64,000 bases of DNA from an uncultured Chloroflexales bacterium (GCA_937918935.1 CAKZSI010000039.1:1-64000), one strand, 5' to 3'; shown: positions 41,492 to 50,573, counted from the first letter of the stretch. A program made the numbers and translations. Notes: a model not told the origin generated them from the sequence alone.

Positions 41492-43039
41492 ATGAGCACA
41501 CTGCCACTGGCTGCGCGCTGGTACCTGTACAGCTTGTGGAGCATAGCTCTGCTCGGCGTCGTTGTGGGGGTCACCTCCTCCGGCGGAATGTGGCCTGGTC
41601 TGCTCATACTCTGCCTCAGTGGCATCGCCTATGTGCTGGCCGACTACTTCGAGGTTCACTTCGGTCTCGACCAGCGTAGTCGCGTGGCGATGACTGTTGT
41701 TGACGCGCCAACCATTTTCCTCGTGCCCATGGCCGGGCCGCCTGGCGTGCTGGTCGTGCTCATTGGCAGCCTGCTGGTGGACCGGCTGCACGGACGGCGA
41801 TGGTACAAAGGTCTCTTCAATGCTGCGCAGCGCAGCATCACCTTCCTGTTGATGGTCCTGCTGTACCACGCGCTCACCCTGCCCGAAAGCCTGCCCTTCA
41901 GCGGCTTCAGGGGATTGTTGACATTTGTGATTCTGGCCGGAGTCTATTATACCCTCAACACGATCCTCGTCTCCACGATTGTCGCCCTGGCCAGCAGCCA
42001 GCCGGCGCTCCAGATCTACCGCGCGAGCTTCCGCGAGGTGCACTGGATCCATTTTATTACCCTGCCCTTTGGCGCTATCATGGCTTACATCTGGGCAACC
42101 AACCCCTGGTTGACCCTGGTCGCCGTGCTGCCGCTGTTTATGGCCTATCGCTCCTTCAAGGCCATCGCCGGGTTGCAGGAGGAGAGCCAGCGCAACCGCG
42201 ACCTGGCCAACCATGCGACGCGCCTGATGGATGAGCTGCGCGCCAGGCAGGAGGAGTTGATCCGTTCCTCCCAACTGGCCGCCCTGGGCACCTTTGCCGC
42301 AAGCGTGGCCCACGAGTTCAACAATCTCCTTACCGCCATCTACGGCTATACGCAGCTTGGGCTGAGCACCGATGACCCCCAGGAAAAGGACCATGCGCTT
42401 GACGTGGCCCGGCGCGCCTGTTCTCGCGGCCAGAGTATCACCCGTGGCCTCCTCTCCTTTACGCGCCAGCGCGAACCGAGGCGCGAGCCCTGCCAGTTGA
42501 ACGACCTCGTGCACGATACGATCACCTTACTGCGGCCCGAATTTACCCGCCTGGGCGTGACCATCGAGGAGCGCCTGCAACCGCTCCCTGTGGTTCACTG
42601 TGATAGCGGCCAGATCACTCAGGTCTTGATTAATCTGCTTACCAACGCCCGTGACGCGATGCGCGATCAGGGTCACGGACAGATCATTGTCAGCACCAGG
42701 GTGATCGATAATCAGATCGATCTGTCAATCCGAGACACAGGGGTCGGTATTCCTGCCAAGATGCTCGGTGAGATCTTCAGGCCATTTGTGACAACCAAAC
42801 ATGCGAGCAGCGCCAGGGACACTGGCACCGGTCTGGGACTGGCGATCTGCCGCACCATCGTTGAGAACCACGGCGGCATCATTCAGGCCGAGAGCGAGGT
42901 GGGCCGGGGCACAACAATGACGGTACGCCTCCCTTGCAATGAACCGGTCGGCCCCGGGATGATAAACGGCGCCAGCGACGTTGGATTGGACGTGGAGCAG
43001 AACCCGAACCACGCTGACGCGCCGCATCCGCCGGCCTGA
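41492..43039 (+). CDS. Membrane sensor histidine kinase
   Basis: 515 aa. Six or seven transmembrane helices occupy residues 1-220 (an uncharacterised membrane sensor with short loops, no large extracellular domain), followed by a coiled-coil linker (about 225-262), a HisKA dimerisation domain with phospho-acceptor His274 in AHEFNNLLTAIYGYTQ, and a full HATPase_c domain (N box NLLTNARDAM, G1 DTGVGIP, F box, G2 GTGLGLAI). It should autophosphorylate and pass the phosphate to a response regulator. No regulator gene is adjacent, so it is an orphan kinase. The ATG at 41492 has AGGATGAG upstream; a longer frame to 41189 runs through non-coding sequence. Confidence 0.88.
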   Translation: MSTLPLAARWYLYSLWSIALLGVVVGVTSSGGMWPGLLILCLSGIAYVLADYFEVHFGLDQRSRVAMTVVDAPTIFLVPMAGPPGVLVVLIGSLLVDRLHGRRWYKGLFNAAQRSITFLLMVLLYHALTLPESLPFSGFRGLLTFVILAGVYYTLNTILVSTIVALASSQPALQIYRASFREVHWIHFITLPFGAIMAYIWATNPWLTLVAVLPLFMAYRSFKAIAGLQEESQRNRDLANHATRLMDELRARQEELIRSSQLAALGTFAASVAHEFNNLLTAIYGYTQLGLSTDDPQEKDHALDVARRACSRGQSITRGLLSFTRQREPRREPCQLNDLVHDTITLLRPEFTRLGVTIEERLQPLPVVHCDSGQITQVLINLLTNARDAMRDQGHGQIIVSTRVIDNQIDLSIRDTGVGIPAKMLGEIFRPFVTTKHASSARDTGTGLGLAICRTIVENHGGIIQAESEVGRGTTMTVRLPCNEPVGPGMINGASDVGLDVEQNPNHADAPHPPA

Positions 43040-43224
43040 GGAGCGCACCCCGTATCCTCGCGGACACTCGTTGCCGGCAACGTGGCAAAACCCTCCCGGA
43101 CCCTTGTATCCATAGCCTGGTTTCACCGATGAAAAAGGACCTTCCGGGAAGGGCAGCACCCTTCCCCCAGGCCGGCGGGTTGGACGAAGGGCCTCCAGCT
43201 CCTCCCCGGCGCCGAGCCCTGGCG
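43040..43224. repeat. Gap with family B-like hairpins
   Basis: AACCCTCCCGGACCCTTG near 43089 and CTTCCGGGAAGGGCAGCACC near 43141 (inner stem GGAAGGG/CCCTTCC). An alternative ATG at 43129 for the next gene would translate these repeats and is therefore not used. Confidence 0.5.
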
Positions 43225-45399
43225 ATGCGAACTACGCGACGTGTCGCCGAGTTCGCTTCACGGGTTGTTGGAATGGGTCTGCTCATCCTCCTGGCAAGCT
43301 GCGCCCCCGCGAACCCGCCACAACCACCCGCTCCCCACGGTATGGTTGAGCCCTTTCTCAGCGCCTGGCGACGCGCCGGCGGCGAAGCCCTCGGGCCGCC
43401 GCGCACGCCTCCGCTGTGGATCGACGATTTCCAGGTGCAACTCTTCGCCCGTCACGCCATCACTGCCACCGATGGGCAACGTGCCGTGGTCGAACCTCTG
43501 GCGCCAGATTGGGAACGCCACTACCCCGATGACCTGCTGCACCTGCCGGCTTCGCCCTTCCGCGCTTCCCTGAGCAACGCCCCGGGTCCCGTGGCGCAAC
43601 CTTTGCTCCCCCTGACGGCAACGCTGCGTGTGCCAGGCTACAGCGGTCCGATCGAGGTGCGCCTCTTCGATGGCGCCTTGCAACCGGCAGGCATTGCGAG
43701 AACGGAGGTCAACGCTGGTCACGGCGAGGTTACCCTGCTACCACGCGGGCATGCCGGAGACCAGTGGGCCGTCGTTGTGATCAACGGGCAGATTGCCGCC
43801 GCCCGGAGCCGTCTCTTCACCCTCGATCCCGTCACCGAGTTGCGCACCGGCCAGCCAGATCTCGATGCCCTCTATCCGCGCCTGCGCGCCTTTATGCAGC
43901 AAGACATTGTGGCCTATGAACTCGACGGGCGCCCGGTGCGCGGCTATCGCTCCCCCGATAACCCCCTCCTGTGGTTGCGCGACCACGTCTACCAGGGGCG
44001 CGGCTTTCGCTACTTTGAACGCGACGTGACCAGCCTGCTCGACGCCTTTCGCACCGCCCAGCGGCCCGACGGCAGCTTTCCCGATGTGATTGACTACCCC
44101 GAACGTTCGGTGCGCGCCTTTCGCAAAGAGGTCGAGAGCGACCTGGAGTTCCTCTTCGTGCAGGGCGTGTACGAGGCATGGCAAATGACCGGCGACGAAG
44201 ACTGGTTGCGCTCCAACCTGGAGGCCATGCGGCGCGCCCTGGGCTACCTCACCAGCGACCCGCTGCGCTGGAACGCTGAACGGGGCCTGGTGCGCCGTCC
44301 CTACACCATTGATACGTGGGACTTCTCCTATGGCCCGACGACCATCAGCCCCGATGGACGTCCGGCCCCCCGTCACTGGATCGACGCGGATACGGTCTGG
44401 GGAACCTTTCACGGCGACAATACCGGCCTGGCCCACGCCCTGATGTTGATGGCCCGCGTCGAAGAGCGTGTGGGCGACCCGGCCCTGGCCGAAACCTGGC
44501 GCGTCCGGAGCCGCGATCTGATGCAACGCCTGAACGACCTGAGCTGGAACGGGCGCTTCTTCACCCACTTCGTCCCCGAGGACCCGGCCTTTCGCCCCGC
44601 CGGAGTGGATCCGGCGGCGCAACTCAGCCTCTCCAACGCCTACGCCCTCAACCGCGAGGTGCTGGACCAGTGGCAGGGCCAGCAGATCGTTGAAGAGTAC
44701 TACCGGCGCCGCGATTTTGGGCGTGCTTTCGCCGAATGGTACAGTATTGATCCGCCCTTCCCGCCGGGAAGTTTCGGCATGGCCGGAGGCAAGGGCGAAA
44801 ATCCCGGCGAATATGTCAACGGGGGCATCATGCCCCTGGTTGGCGGCGAACTGGCCCGCGGCGCCTTCCACTACGGCCTCGAAGCCTATGGCTTCGACAT
44901 CCTCCGGCGCTACGCCGAACTCACCCGCCTCACCGGGGCATCTTACCTGTGGTACTACCCCACCGGCGCACCTGGCATCCAGGGACCCGACACCCTGGCC
45001 ACCGACGGCTGGGGGGCGGGGGCAATGATTGGCGCGCTTATGGAAGGCGCCGCCGGGTTCAATGATCGCGCCAGCGGCTACCGCGACCTGCTCCTCACCC
45101 CCCGCTGGGCCGCCGACCCGAGTTTTGCGGAAGTCTACGCCGTGGCGCGCTATGCCGCCTCCGACGGCTACGCGGCCTACCACTGGCGCCGTGAGGCGCA
45201 CTCCATCACCCTGAACTTCACCGGCAGCGCCGAACGCGCCGAAGTGCGCCTGCTCATCCCCCAGGAGATCGCCACACGCTCGCTCCAGGTGACCCTCAAC
45301 GGTGCTGGCCTCCCCTCCACCATCCAGGTTACCCGCACCAGCGCCTATGTCGTGGCGACGGTCACCGGCGGCGACGCGGAGATTGCGATCCGCTGGTAA
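43225..45399 (+). CDS. Lipoprotein (alpha/alpha)6-barrel glycosidase
   Basis: 724 aa. The signal peptide ends in a lipobox (LLASC). A beta-rich N-terminal region of about 200 aa leads to a six-hairpin glycosidase domain (about 230-640), similar to GH15/glycogen-debranching-type enzymes: LWLRDHVYQGRGF, RPDGSFPDVIDY, ESDLEFLFVQGVYEAW, DADTVWGTFHGDNTG and GEYVNGGIMPLVGGELA. Acidic residues in WIDADTVWG and NPGEYVNGG are candidate catalytic ones. A small beta-sandwich closes the protein. It should hydrolyse alpha-glucan or related glycans at the cell surface; linkage unknown. The ATG at 43225 is chosen because it starts the signal peptide. Confidence 0.78.
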   Translation: MRTTRRVAEFASRVVGMGLLILLASCAPANPPQPPAPHGMVEPFLSAWRRAGGEALGPPRTPPLWIDDFQVQLFARHAITATDGQRAVVEPLAPDWERHYPDDLLHLPASPFRASLSNAPGPVAQPLLPLTATLRVPGYSGPIEVRLFDGALQPAGIARTEVNAGHGEVTLLPRGHAGDQWAVVVINGQIAAARSRLFTLDPVTELRTGQPDLDALYPRLRAFMQQDIVAYELDGRPVRGYRSPDNPLLWLRDHVYQGRGFRYFERDVTSLLDAFRTAQRPDGSFPDVIDYPERSVRAFRKEVESDLEFLFVQGVYEAWQMTGDEDWLRSNLEAMRRALGYLTSDPLRWNAERGLVRRPYTIDTWDFSYGPTTISPDGRPAPRHWIDADTVWGTFHGDNTGLAHALMLMARVEERVGDPALAETWRVRSRDLMQRLNDLSWNGRFFTHFVPEDPAFRPAGVDPAAQLSLSNAYALNREVLDQWQGQQIVEEYYRRRDFGRAFAEWYSIDPPFPPGSFGMAGGKGENPGEYVNGGIMPLVGGELARGAFHYGLEAYGFDILRRYAELTRLTGASYLWYYPTGAPGIQGPDTLATDGWGAGAMIGALMEGAAGFNDRASGYRDLLLTPRWAADPSFAEVYAVARYAASDGYAAYHWRREAHSITLNFTGSAERAEVRLLIPQEIATRSLQVTLNGAGLPSTIQVTRTSAYVVATVTGGDAEIAIRW

Positions 45400-45614
45400 G
45401 CAGGCGGGGCGCCGGGGTTCCCCCGTACCGCGCAACGAACGATGAGGTAAAGGAGGTTTTCCTGGGAGGGCGCACGCCTCCCGGACCCTCCCGTCCATCG
45501 TCTGCTGTTAAAGGTGAAAAGGAGGGTTTCTGGGAGGGCCGTGCCCTCCCGGCTCCTCCCATCGAATGGTATACTCTTCCTGGTATCCCCGCATCCCCAC
45601 GCCCTGGAGGCAGC
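45400..45614. repeat. Two family B hairpins 70 bp apart
   Basis: CCTGGGAGGGCGCACGCCTC with its second arm at 45461-45483, and TGGGAGGGCCGTGCCCTCCC at 45531-45550. Both are followed by a GGACCCTCCC- or GGCTCCTCCC-type tail, and both preceded by AAAGGAGG or AAAAGGAGGG, so the repeated unit is about 70 bp. Confidence 0.75.
45567..45575 (+). promoter_or_regulatory. Extended -10 promoter
   Basis: TGG-TATACT (45567-45575), 40 nt before the ATG at 45615; no -35. Confidence 0.55.
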
Positions 45615-46415
45615 ATGGCCAGAACGAACTTCGAGCCGGCACAGCACGGTTTTGCTTTCCCTAACTCGTGGCGGCTGAAACCTGAGGAACGCACCCGCCT
45701 GCGCCAGACCCTTGCCCAGTCTACCGGCGAAGCAACCAGCACTCTGGGCAATGACCCCTTCGGCTTCGTGCGCACGATGGTCTCACCGCAGTTGGCCCGG
45801 TGGATCGAAACGGCCCTGCCCGACACCTACGGTCTCTGCGGTGGTATGGCCTTTGCCGCCGCAGACTATTTCCGCGCTGGCAAGCCCGTTCCCCACGGCA
45901 TTACCCCGAACCTGCCCCCCGATAGCGACGCGCCGCTCGACCGGGCCGTGCGCGACTACCTGTGGAAACGCCAGATCGATAGCCTCGCACCCAATGCCCC
46001 GCTGTTGCTCTCGTGGATGGCCATGCTCTTCCTGCCCCTGCCCGGCGCCGGTCCGGGCTGGTTGCTGGAGCAGACCCGCGAGCAGTTCACCAACCTTAAG
46101 GGCTTTCTCACCCAGGGGCAGCCCTGGCCGATCTGCCTGATTGGCAGTTCGACTTCGCCGTTCAACAACCACCAGGTGCTCGCCATCGGCGTGGACGACC
46201 CCGGAGACGGTACCGGCGCCATCTTCGTCTACGACGCGAACTGCCCCGGCCGGACTCAGACCATCCAGCTTGACATGCGCGGCACGGTCCTGCAAGCTAC
46301 TGAGAGTTGCCCCGGCGCCGAACGTGGCGCCCTGCGCGGCTTCTTCTGCGAACACTACACCCCGGCGCCGCCCCCGGAGTTGTCGCCGGGAAGCCAACGC
46401 AAACCGGCCCCGTAA
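45615..46415 (+). CDS. Predicted papain-like fold protein of unknown function
   Basis: 266 aa, no signal peptide. Three conserved-looking sites are spaced as in papain-like cysteine peptidases: Cys75 in TYGLCGGMAFAAADYF at the start of a helix, His186 in FNNHQVLAIGV on a strand, and Asp207 in IFVYDANCPG. I infer a C39/NlpC-like catalytic triad; hydrolase or transglutaminase-type activity is possible but unproven. GGAGG lies 4 nt before the ATG. An alpha/beta hydrolase follows after 43 nt, so both may act in one pathway. Confidence 0.65.
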   Translation: MARTNFEPAQHGFAFPNSWRLKPEERTRLRQTLAQSTGEATSTLGNDPFGFVRTMVSPQLARWIETALPDTYGLCGGMAFAAADYFRAGKPVPHGITPNLPPDSDAPLDRAVRDYLWKRQIDSLAPNAPLLLSWMAMLFLPLPGAGPGWLLEQTREQFTNLKGFLTQGQPWPICLIGSSTSPFNNHQVLAIGVDDPGDGTGAIFVYDANCPGRTQTIQLDMRGTVLQATESCPGAERGALRGFFCEHYTPAPPPELSPGSQRKPAP

Positions 46416-46458
46416 TATCATTTTGGATTGTGGATACTGGATCGCCGTACCGCAAAAT

Positions 46459-47433
46459 ATGACTACGACTTTCACCGTGACCCCGTGGTGCGCCGACGTG
46501 GCCCTGGCAGGCTTCGAGGCGCGCACGCTGACGCTCCCTCCCGACGACGAAGGACCGGTCATCGCCACGCTGGTGCGCCGCCGCGCCGCCGCTCCGGCGG
46601 GTCGCACGGTGCTCTACCTTCACGGCTTTGTGGATTATTTCTTCCAGACCCATCTGGCCGAGGCCTTCAATGCCCACGGCTACCACTTTTACGCCCTCGA
46701 CCTGCGCAAGTGCGGCCGCTCATTACGTCCCGGCCACACGCCGAACTTCTGCGTCGATCTCCGCGAGTACTACGCCGAACTTGACGCTGCCATCACCCTC
46801 ATCTTCAACGAAGAGGACCGCCCCTGGCTCGTGCTCAACGGCCACTCTACCGGCGGCCTTATTGCCGCGCTGTATGCCCACGAGGGACGTTGGCGCGAGC
46901 GGATCAAGGCCCTGTTCCTGAACAGCCCCTTCTTCGCCTTTCATCTCCCGTGGCATCAAATTGCGCCCGCGCGCCTGCTTGCCGGCGTGGGCCGCTGGCG
47001 CCCCCGTCTCGCCGCCAATGGCTCGGTCTCACCGTTCTACGCCCACAGCCTGCACCGCGCCTACTATGGCGAATGGGAGTTCAACCTGGACTGGAAACCG
47101 ATCGAGGGCTTTCCGGCCTATGCCGGGTGGATGCGTGCGGTGATGCGGGGACAGCGCCGGCTCCAGGCCGGACTGGAGATAGCCTGTCCGGTGCTGATTA
47201 TGCACTCGGCGCGTTCGGTGCTGCTCTCGCGCTGGGACGAACGCCTGCTGCGCGCCGATGCGGTGCTCAACGTTGCCCATATGCGCCGGTACGGGCCGGG
47301 CCTTGGCCCCCGGGTGACGCTGGTCGCCATCGAGGGCGGTATGCACGACCTGACGCTCTCGGCCGCGCCGGTGCGCGCGCGGGTCTTCGCAGAACTATTC
47401 GCCTGGCTGGAATGTTGGCCCCATGCCCGGTAG
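46459..47433 (+). CDS. Alpha/beta hydrolase (serine aminopeptidase S33 type)
   Basis: 324 aa cytoplasmic hydrolase. Oxyanion region LYLHGFVDYFFQTHLA, nucleophile in NGHSTGGLIAALYAH, lid helices after FLNSPFFAF, acidic residue near ALGARSVLLSRWDER, and His in EGGMHDLTLS. It fits the Hydrolase_4/monoacylglycerol-lipase-like group, which cleaves monoacylglycerols, esters or lysophospholipids. The ATG at 46459 is chosen by the start of homology; the Shine-Dalgarno is weak. It lies 43 nt after the papain-like gene and probably shares its promoter. Convergent with the PAP2-like gene through an inverted repeat. Confidence 0.82.
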   Translation: MTTTFTVTPWCADVALAGFEARTLTLPPDDEGPVIATLVRRRAAAPAGRTVLYLHGFVDYFFQTHLAEAFNAHGYHFYALDLRKCGRSLRPGHTPNFCVDLREYYAELDAAITLIFNEEDRPWLVLNGHSTGGLIAALYAHEGRWRERIKALFLNSPFFAFHLPWHQIAPARLLAGVGRWRPRLAANGSVSPFYAHSLHRAYYGEWEFNLDWKPIEGFPAYAGWMRAVMRGQRRLQAGLEIACPVLIMHSARSVLLSRWDERLLRADAVLNVAHMRRYGPGLGPRVTLVAIEGGMHDLTLSAAPVRARVFAELFAWLECWPHAR

Positions 47434-47475
47434 GGCCGAAAGCACTGGCACAACCCGGCGCTTCGGCCCTGCCGG
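47427..47475. terminator. Bidirectional terminator-like inverted repeat
   Basis: CCGGTAGGGCCGAA (47427-47440) and TTCGGCCCTGCCGG (47462-47475) pair with one mismatch. It lies between two convergent stop codons (47433 and 47480); no T-run. Confidence 0.55.
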
Positions 47476-47479
47476 ACCG

Positions 47480-48121
47480 TCAGAACACCCCGTAGGCCAC
47501 GAATGCGCCGATCACGCACCCTGCCGCCAGGAGGAACCCGGCGACGACCTGCATCGGCGTGTGGTTGCGCGTTCGCACTCGCGCCCATCCCAGGGCCAGG
47601 GCGCACAGCCAGAGGGCCAGGCCCAGCGGCTCGGAGTAGAGCGCGGCCAGTGTCGCCGTCGAACCCATACTGGAGGCGTGGATGCTGATCTTCCAGTACA
47701 GGTTGATGATCCAGGCCAGCACACTGAGGGCGATGCTTGAGGCTGCCATCGCCAAAATGGGCGGCGGCGCGCCGAGCAGTTGCAACACCACCATACCGGC
47801 CACCAGGTTGGCGATGCCAAAGAGGTACAACTCGTTGCGTTGCGAGCGTACCGAGATATCGTCATCGGTATAGGCGCCCTGCCGCAGGCGAATGGTGAAA
47901 AAGAGCGTCGGCGGCAGCACCTGCAGCCCGGTGCAGAGCAAGGCCCAGTACAAACCCGCCTGGCGCGGCTCAACCCCAAGCAGGCCAACGATAAAGATGC
48001 TGACCACGCCGAGGAACACCGGATGCAACACCTGCGAGATAAGCCGGGCCACGGCATAGCCGCGGCCCGGCGCTGCCCCCCGCTGGATGGCCTCAGCGGT
48101 CAGATCGTTCTGTGCAGACAT
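47480..48121 (-). CDS. PAP2-like membrane protein lacking the PSGH motif
   Basis: 213 aa with five to six transmembrane helices. It follows the PAP2 layout (KISIHASSMGSTATLAALY at the place of PSGH, and RVRTRNHTPMQVVAG at the place of SRxxxxxHxxxDV), keeping Lys, one Arg and a His but not the full acid-phosphatase signature. Members of this kind may dephosphorylate or merely bind polyprenyl or lipid phosphates. The ATG overlaps the end of the GT4 gene by 29 nt, so it is translationally coupled as the last gene of the polysaccharide locus. AAGGA lies 9 nt before the start. Confidence 0.7.
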   Translation of the reverse strand: MSAQNDLTAEAIQRGAAPGRGYAVARLISQVLHPVFLGVVSIFIVGLLGVEPRQAGLYWALLCTGLQVLPPTLFFTIRLRQGAYTDDDISVRSQRNELYLFGIANLVAGMVVLQLLGAPPPILAMAASSIALSVLAWIINLYWKISIHASSMGSTATLAALYSEPLGLALWLCALALGWARVRTRNHTPMQVVAGFLLAAGCVIGAFVAYGVF

Positions 48122-49280
48122 GATCACGCGATCCTTTACTCGGTCCACCGACGCCAAGCGTCCGGTAGCATGCCAATAAACGCTGCGCGGCCGTCTCCCA
48201 GCGAAACCGCTGCGCCTGGGCCGGGCCAGCGGCCCGCAGGCGCGCGTCGTCGCGCAGGGCGTGGATAATGCCGTCGGCGATGGCGGCTTCGTCAAACGGA
48301 TCCACCAGCACCGCCGCCTCACCAGCGACCTCGATCAGGCTCGACACCCCCGAGGTTACCACGGGAGTGCCACACGCCAGGGCTTCCAGCACCGGCAACC
48401 CGAAACCCTCGTACAGCGAGGGATACACAAAGGCCCGCGCAAGATTATACAACGCCGGAAGATCTGCATCCGCAACAAAATCAAGAAAATGCACCCGATT
48501 CTGGAGCCCCAGCCGCTCCACGGTAGCGAAGGTCTCCTCGTAGAGCCAGCCGCGCCGTCCCGCAATCACCAGGTGCAGCTCAGGATCAGCGAGACGGGCA
48601 AAGGCGCGCACCAGACGCGGCAGGTTCTTGCGCGGCTCCAGTGTCCCAACGAAGAGGACGAAGCTCGCAGGCAACCCTAAGCGCGCGCGGGTCGCTTCCA
48701 ACACGGCCGAGGGCAATGGCCGGAAGCGGGGATCTACACCGGGGTAGATCAGGCGGACCTGTGCACCTTCAATGCCAAGCAGCCGCGCAAGGTCCGCCGC
48801 TGTAGCTTGCGAGTCGACCAGCACCATATCGGCGCGACGCAGCGCCCGTGGCACGGCGCGGGTGAGGTAGCGCCGTAGCCCGGCCTCGGCGCACTCTGGC
48901 CGCACCAGAAAGGTGAGATCGTGAACAGTGACCAGGGTACGCGCGCGGGTTGGCGGCAGGACAAAATCAGGGGCATGCAGCAGATCAAGAGGGCCTACCA
49001 GAGCCTCGGCAGGCAGCGGTAATCGCAGGCGCTGCCAGAGAATGGTCAGCAGGCGCGGGCTGAGGGGGATGGGGCGAAGCTGAACACCGGGATGCGCCGC
49101 GCCCAGGGCGCGTAGATCGGCCAGATAGGGCGACGCGGCGGGCAGGCCGCCCGCCGCGTAGAAGAGGTGATAGGTGATCGATGGATCGAGACCGACAACG
49201 GCACGGATCAACTCGCGCGTATAGCGCCCGATCCCCGCGCCCTGCCATACCGCTGCGGTATAATCAACCCCGATGCGCAT
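48093..49280 (-). CDS. Glycosyltransferase family 4
   Basis: 395-aa GT-B enzyme. The N-terminal domain begins MRIGVDYTAAVWQGAGIGRY with the Gly-rich acceptor loop and HDLTFLVRPE. The C-terminal donor domain has GTLEPRKNLPRLVRAF and the E-x7-E motif in YPSLYEGFGLPVLEALACG. It probably adds a hexose or mannose to a lipid-linked oligosaccharide at the cytoplasmic membrane face. It lies downstream of the LPG-synthase-type gene (three palindrome units between) and overlaps the PAP2-like gene. The ATG at 49280 is chosen because upstream codons fall in the repeats. Donor and acceptor unknown. Confidence 0.9.
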   Translation of the reverse strand: MRIGVDYTAAVWQGAGIGRYTRELIRAVVGLDPSITYHLFYAAGGLPAASPYLADLRALGAAHPGVQLRPIPLSPRLLTILWQRLRLPLPAEALVGPLDLLHAPDFVLPPTRARTLVTVHDLTFLVRPECAEAGLRRYLTRAVPRALRRADMVLVDSQATAADLARLLGIEGAQVRLIYPGVDPRFRPLPSAVLEATRARLGLPASFVLFVGTLEPRKNLPRLVRAFARLADPELHLVIAGRRGWLYEETFATVERLGLQNRVHFLDFVADADLPALYNLARAFVYPSLYEGFGLPVLEALACGTPVVTSGVSSLIEVAGEAAVLVDPFDEAAIADGIIHALRDDARLRAAGPAQAQRFRWETAAQRLLACYRTLGVGGPSKGSRDHVCTERSDR

Positions 49281-49310
49281 GTGCCTGGAACCAAACCACG
49301 GGCACGAGAG

Positions 49311-49474
49311 TGGGGCAAACCGGTTTTCCCCCACCACTCCAACCGGCGTCGGGGCGCCGGCGCCTCTCCACGGGCCAGGGGCCTGGAGAAACCCGGTTTC
49401 CCCGGCTTCCTTAGCTTGCCCTGGAGCGCCGGCGCCTTTCCACGGGCAGGGGCCTGGGGAAACCAGGTTTCCCC
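49311..49474. repeat. Tandem array of three family A units
   Basis: TGGGGCAAACCGGTTTTCCC (49311), GGAGAAACCCGGTTTCCCC (49385-49403) and GGGGAAACCAGGTTTCCCC (49456-49474). The first two are each followed by GCGCCGGCGCCT and a CCACGGGC block, giving a direct repeat of 71-74 bp with 2.3 copies. Confidence 0.85.
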
Positions 49475-49481
49475 ATAATGA

Positions 49482-50573
49482 TCAGCGCCGTTTACTGAAA
49501 ATGTAGGCGATAAAGCCCCCCACGACGATGCTCCAGAAATTGATCAAGCGATCGAGGAAGGTAACGGCCGCGCCCAGATGCTTATCAACCCCGAAGAAGG
49601 TGAGCACCACGGTGATCGTACCTTCCACGACCCCAAGGCCGGCAGGGGTGATCGGCAGCGCGGTGAGCAATGAAGAGGAGAGGGCCACGAAAATGATCGC
49701 CGAGAGGGAGAGGGTTCCAATGGCCGGGCCAAGCGCCTCGATCACGAAGAAGAGCCGGAAGCCCTCGAGCAGCCAGACCCCCGCGGTTAACACAATCAGG
49801 CGGGGCAGAATGGCGGGGCTGAACGAGCGCAGGGCGGCATACTCAAAGCGCCCGTAAAAGGCGTGCAGTCGGCGTGGCAACACCCGGTACACCAGCGGGC
49901 TAAACCAGCGCATTCCCGCCAGGCCGCCGAGGATCATCAGCACCAGCAACCCGCCAAAGCCGAAGACAATCTGCGTGCCTTCGGGCATATGCGCCCCGAA
50001 GGTAAAGTAGGCCGAGATGACCAGCATACCGAATAGCCCGAGCATATCGAGCAGGCGCTCGGCAAAGATGGTGCCGATCGAGGTCGAAAAACTGACCTTC
50101 CCATTATGCTTGAGCAGGTAGGCCCGGTAGGCGTCGCCAAGTTTGGCCGGCACGATGCAGTTCGCGAACCAGGAAAGATAGATGTATTCGATTAGCGCGG
50201 GCATCGAGGCCCAGCTACTTCGTCCCTTATCAACCGGCACGCCCGCATTGCGTAACAACACGCGCCAGCGTAGCGCCCGCAGGGGGAAGGTCAGATAAAA
50301 AACGCCCAGACCGGCGAGGAGCAGCCAGGGGTTAGCCTGCCGCATGTGCTGCCAGGTAGTCGCCAGATCAATATCCAGCCCGCGCAGGGCAAAGATGACA
50401 ATCGCGACGGCGAGGCCAAAAGAGATGAGGGTGCGCGGGCTCCGCAGGCGCTCCCACAACGAAAATCCTTCGCGCGCGATCTCGGCCTCAGGAGAAACCT
50501 CAGGCGTAACCGGCAGTTCCACCGGTACTGGCGCATCACCGGCAGATGCTCCCTTGGTATTGTCTGCGATCAT
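49482..50573 (-). CDS. LPG-synthase/AglD2-type multispanning membrane protein
   Basis: 363 aa, about eight transmembrane helices, UPF0104/LPG_synthase_TM family (TLISFGLAVAIVIFALRGL start, FRALRWRVLLRNAGVPV, WFANCIVPAKLGDAYRAYLLK, PITPAGLGVVEG). The first 25 residues are a soluble acidic tail. In the family some members are lipid flippases or lysylphosphatidylglycerol synthase membrane parts; this one lacks the soluble aminoacyltransferase domain. Within the polysaccharide locus a role in moving lipid-linked glycan across the membrane is a reasonable inference. Confidence 0.85.
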   Translation of the reverse strand: MIADNTKGASAGDAPVPVELPVTPEVSPEAEIAREGFSLWERLRSPRTLISFGLAVAIVIFALRGLDIDLATTWQHMRQANPWLLLAGLGVFYLTFPLRALRWRVLLRNAGVPVDKGRSSWASMPALIEYIYLSWFANCIVPAKLGDAYRAYLLKHNGKVSFSTSIGTIFAERLLDMLGLFGMLVISAYFTFGAHMPEGTQIVFGFGGLLVLMILGGLAGMRWFSPLVYRVLPRRLHAFYGRFEYAALRSFSPAILPRLIVLTAGVWLLEGFRLFFVIEALGPAIGTLSLSAIIFVALSSSLLTALPITPAGLGVVEGTITVVLTFFGVDKHLGAAVTFLDRLINFWSIVVGGFIAYIFSKRR

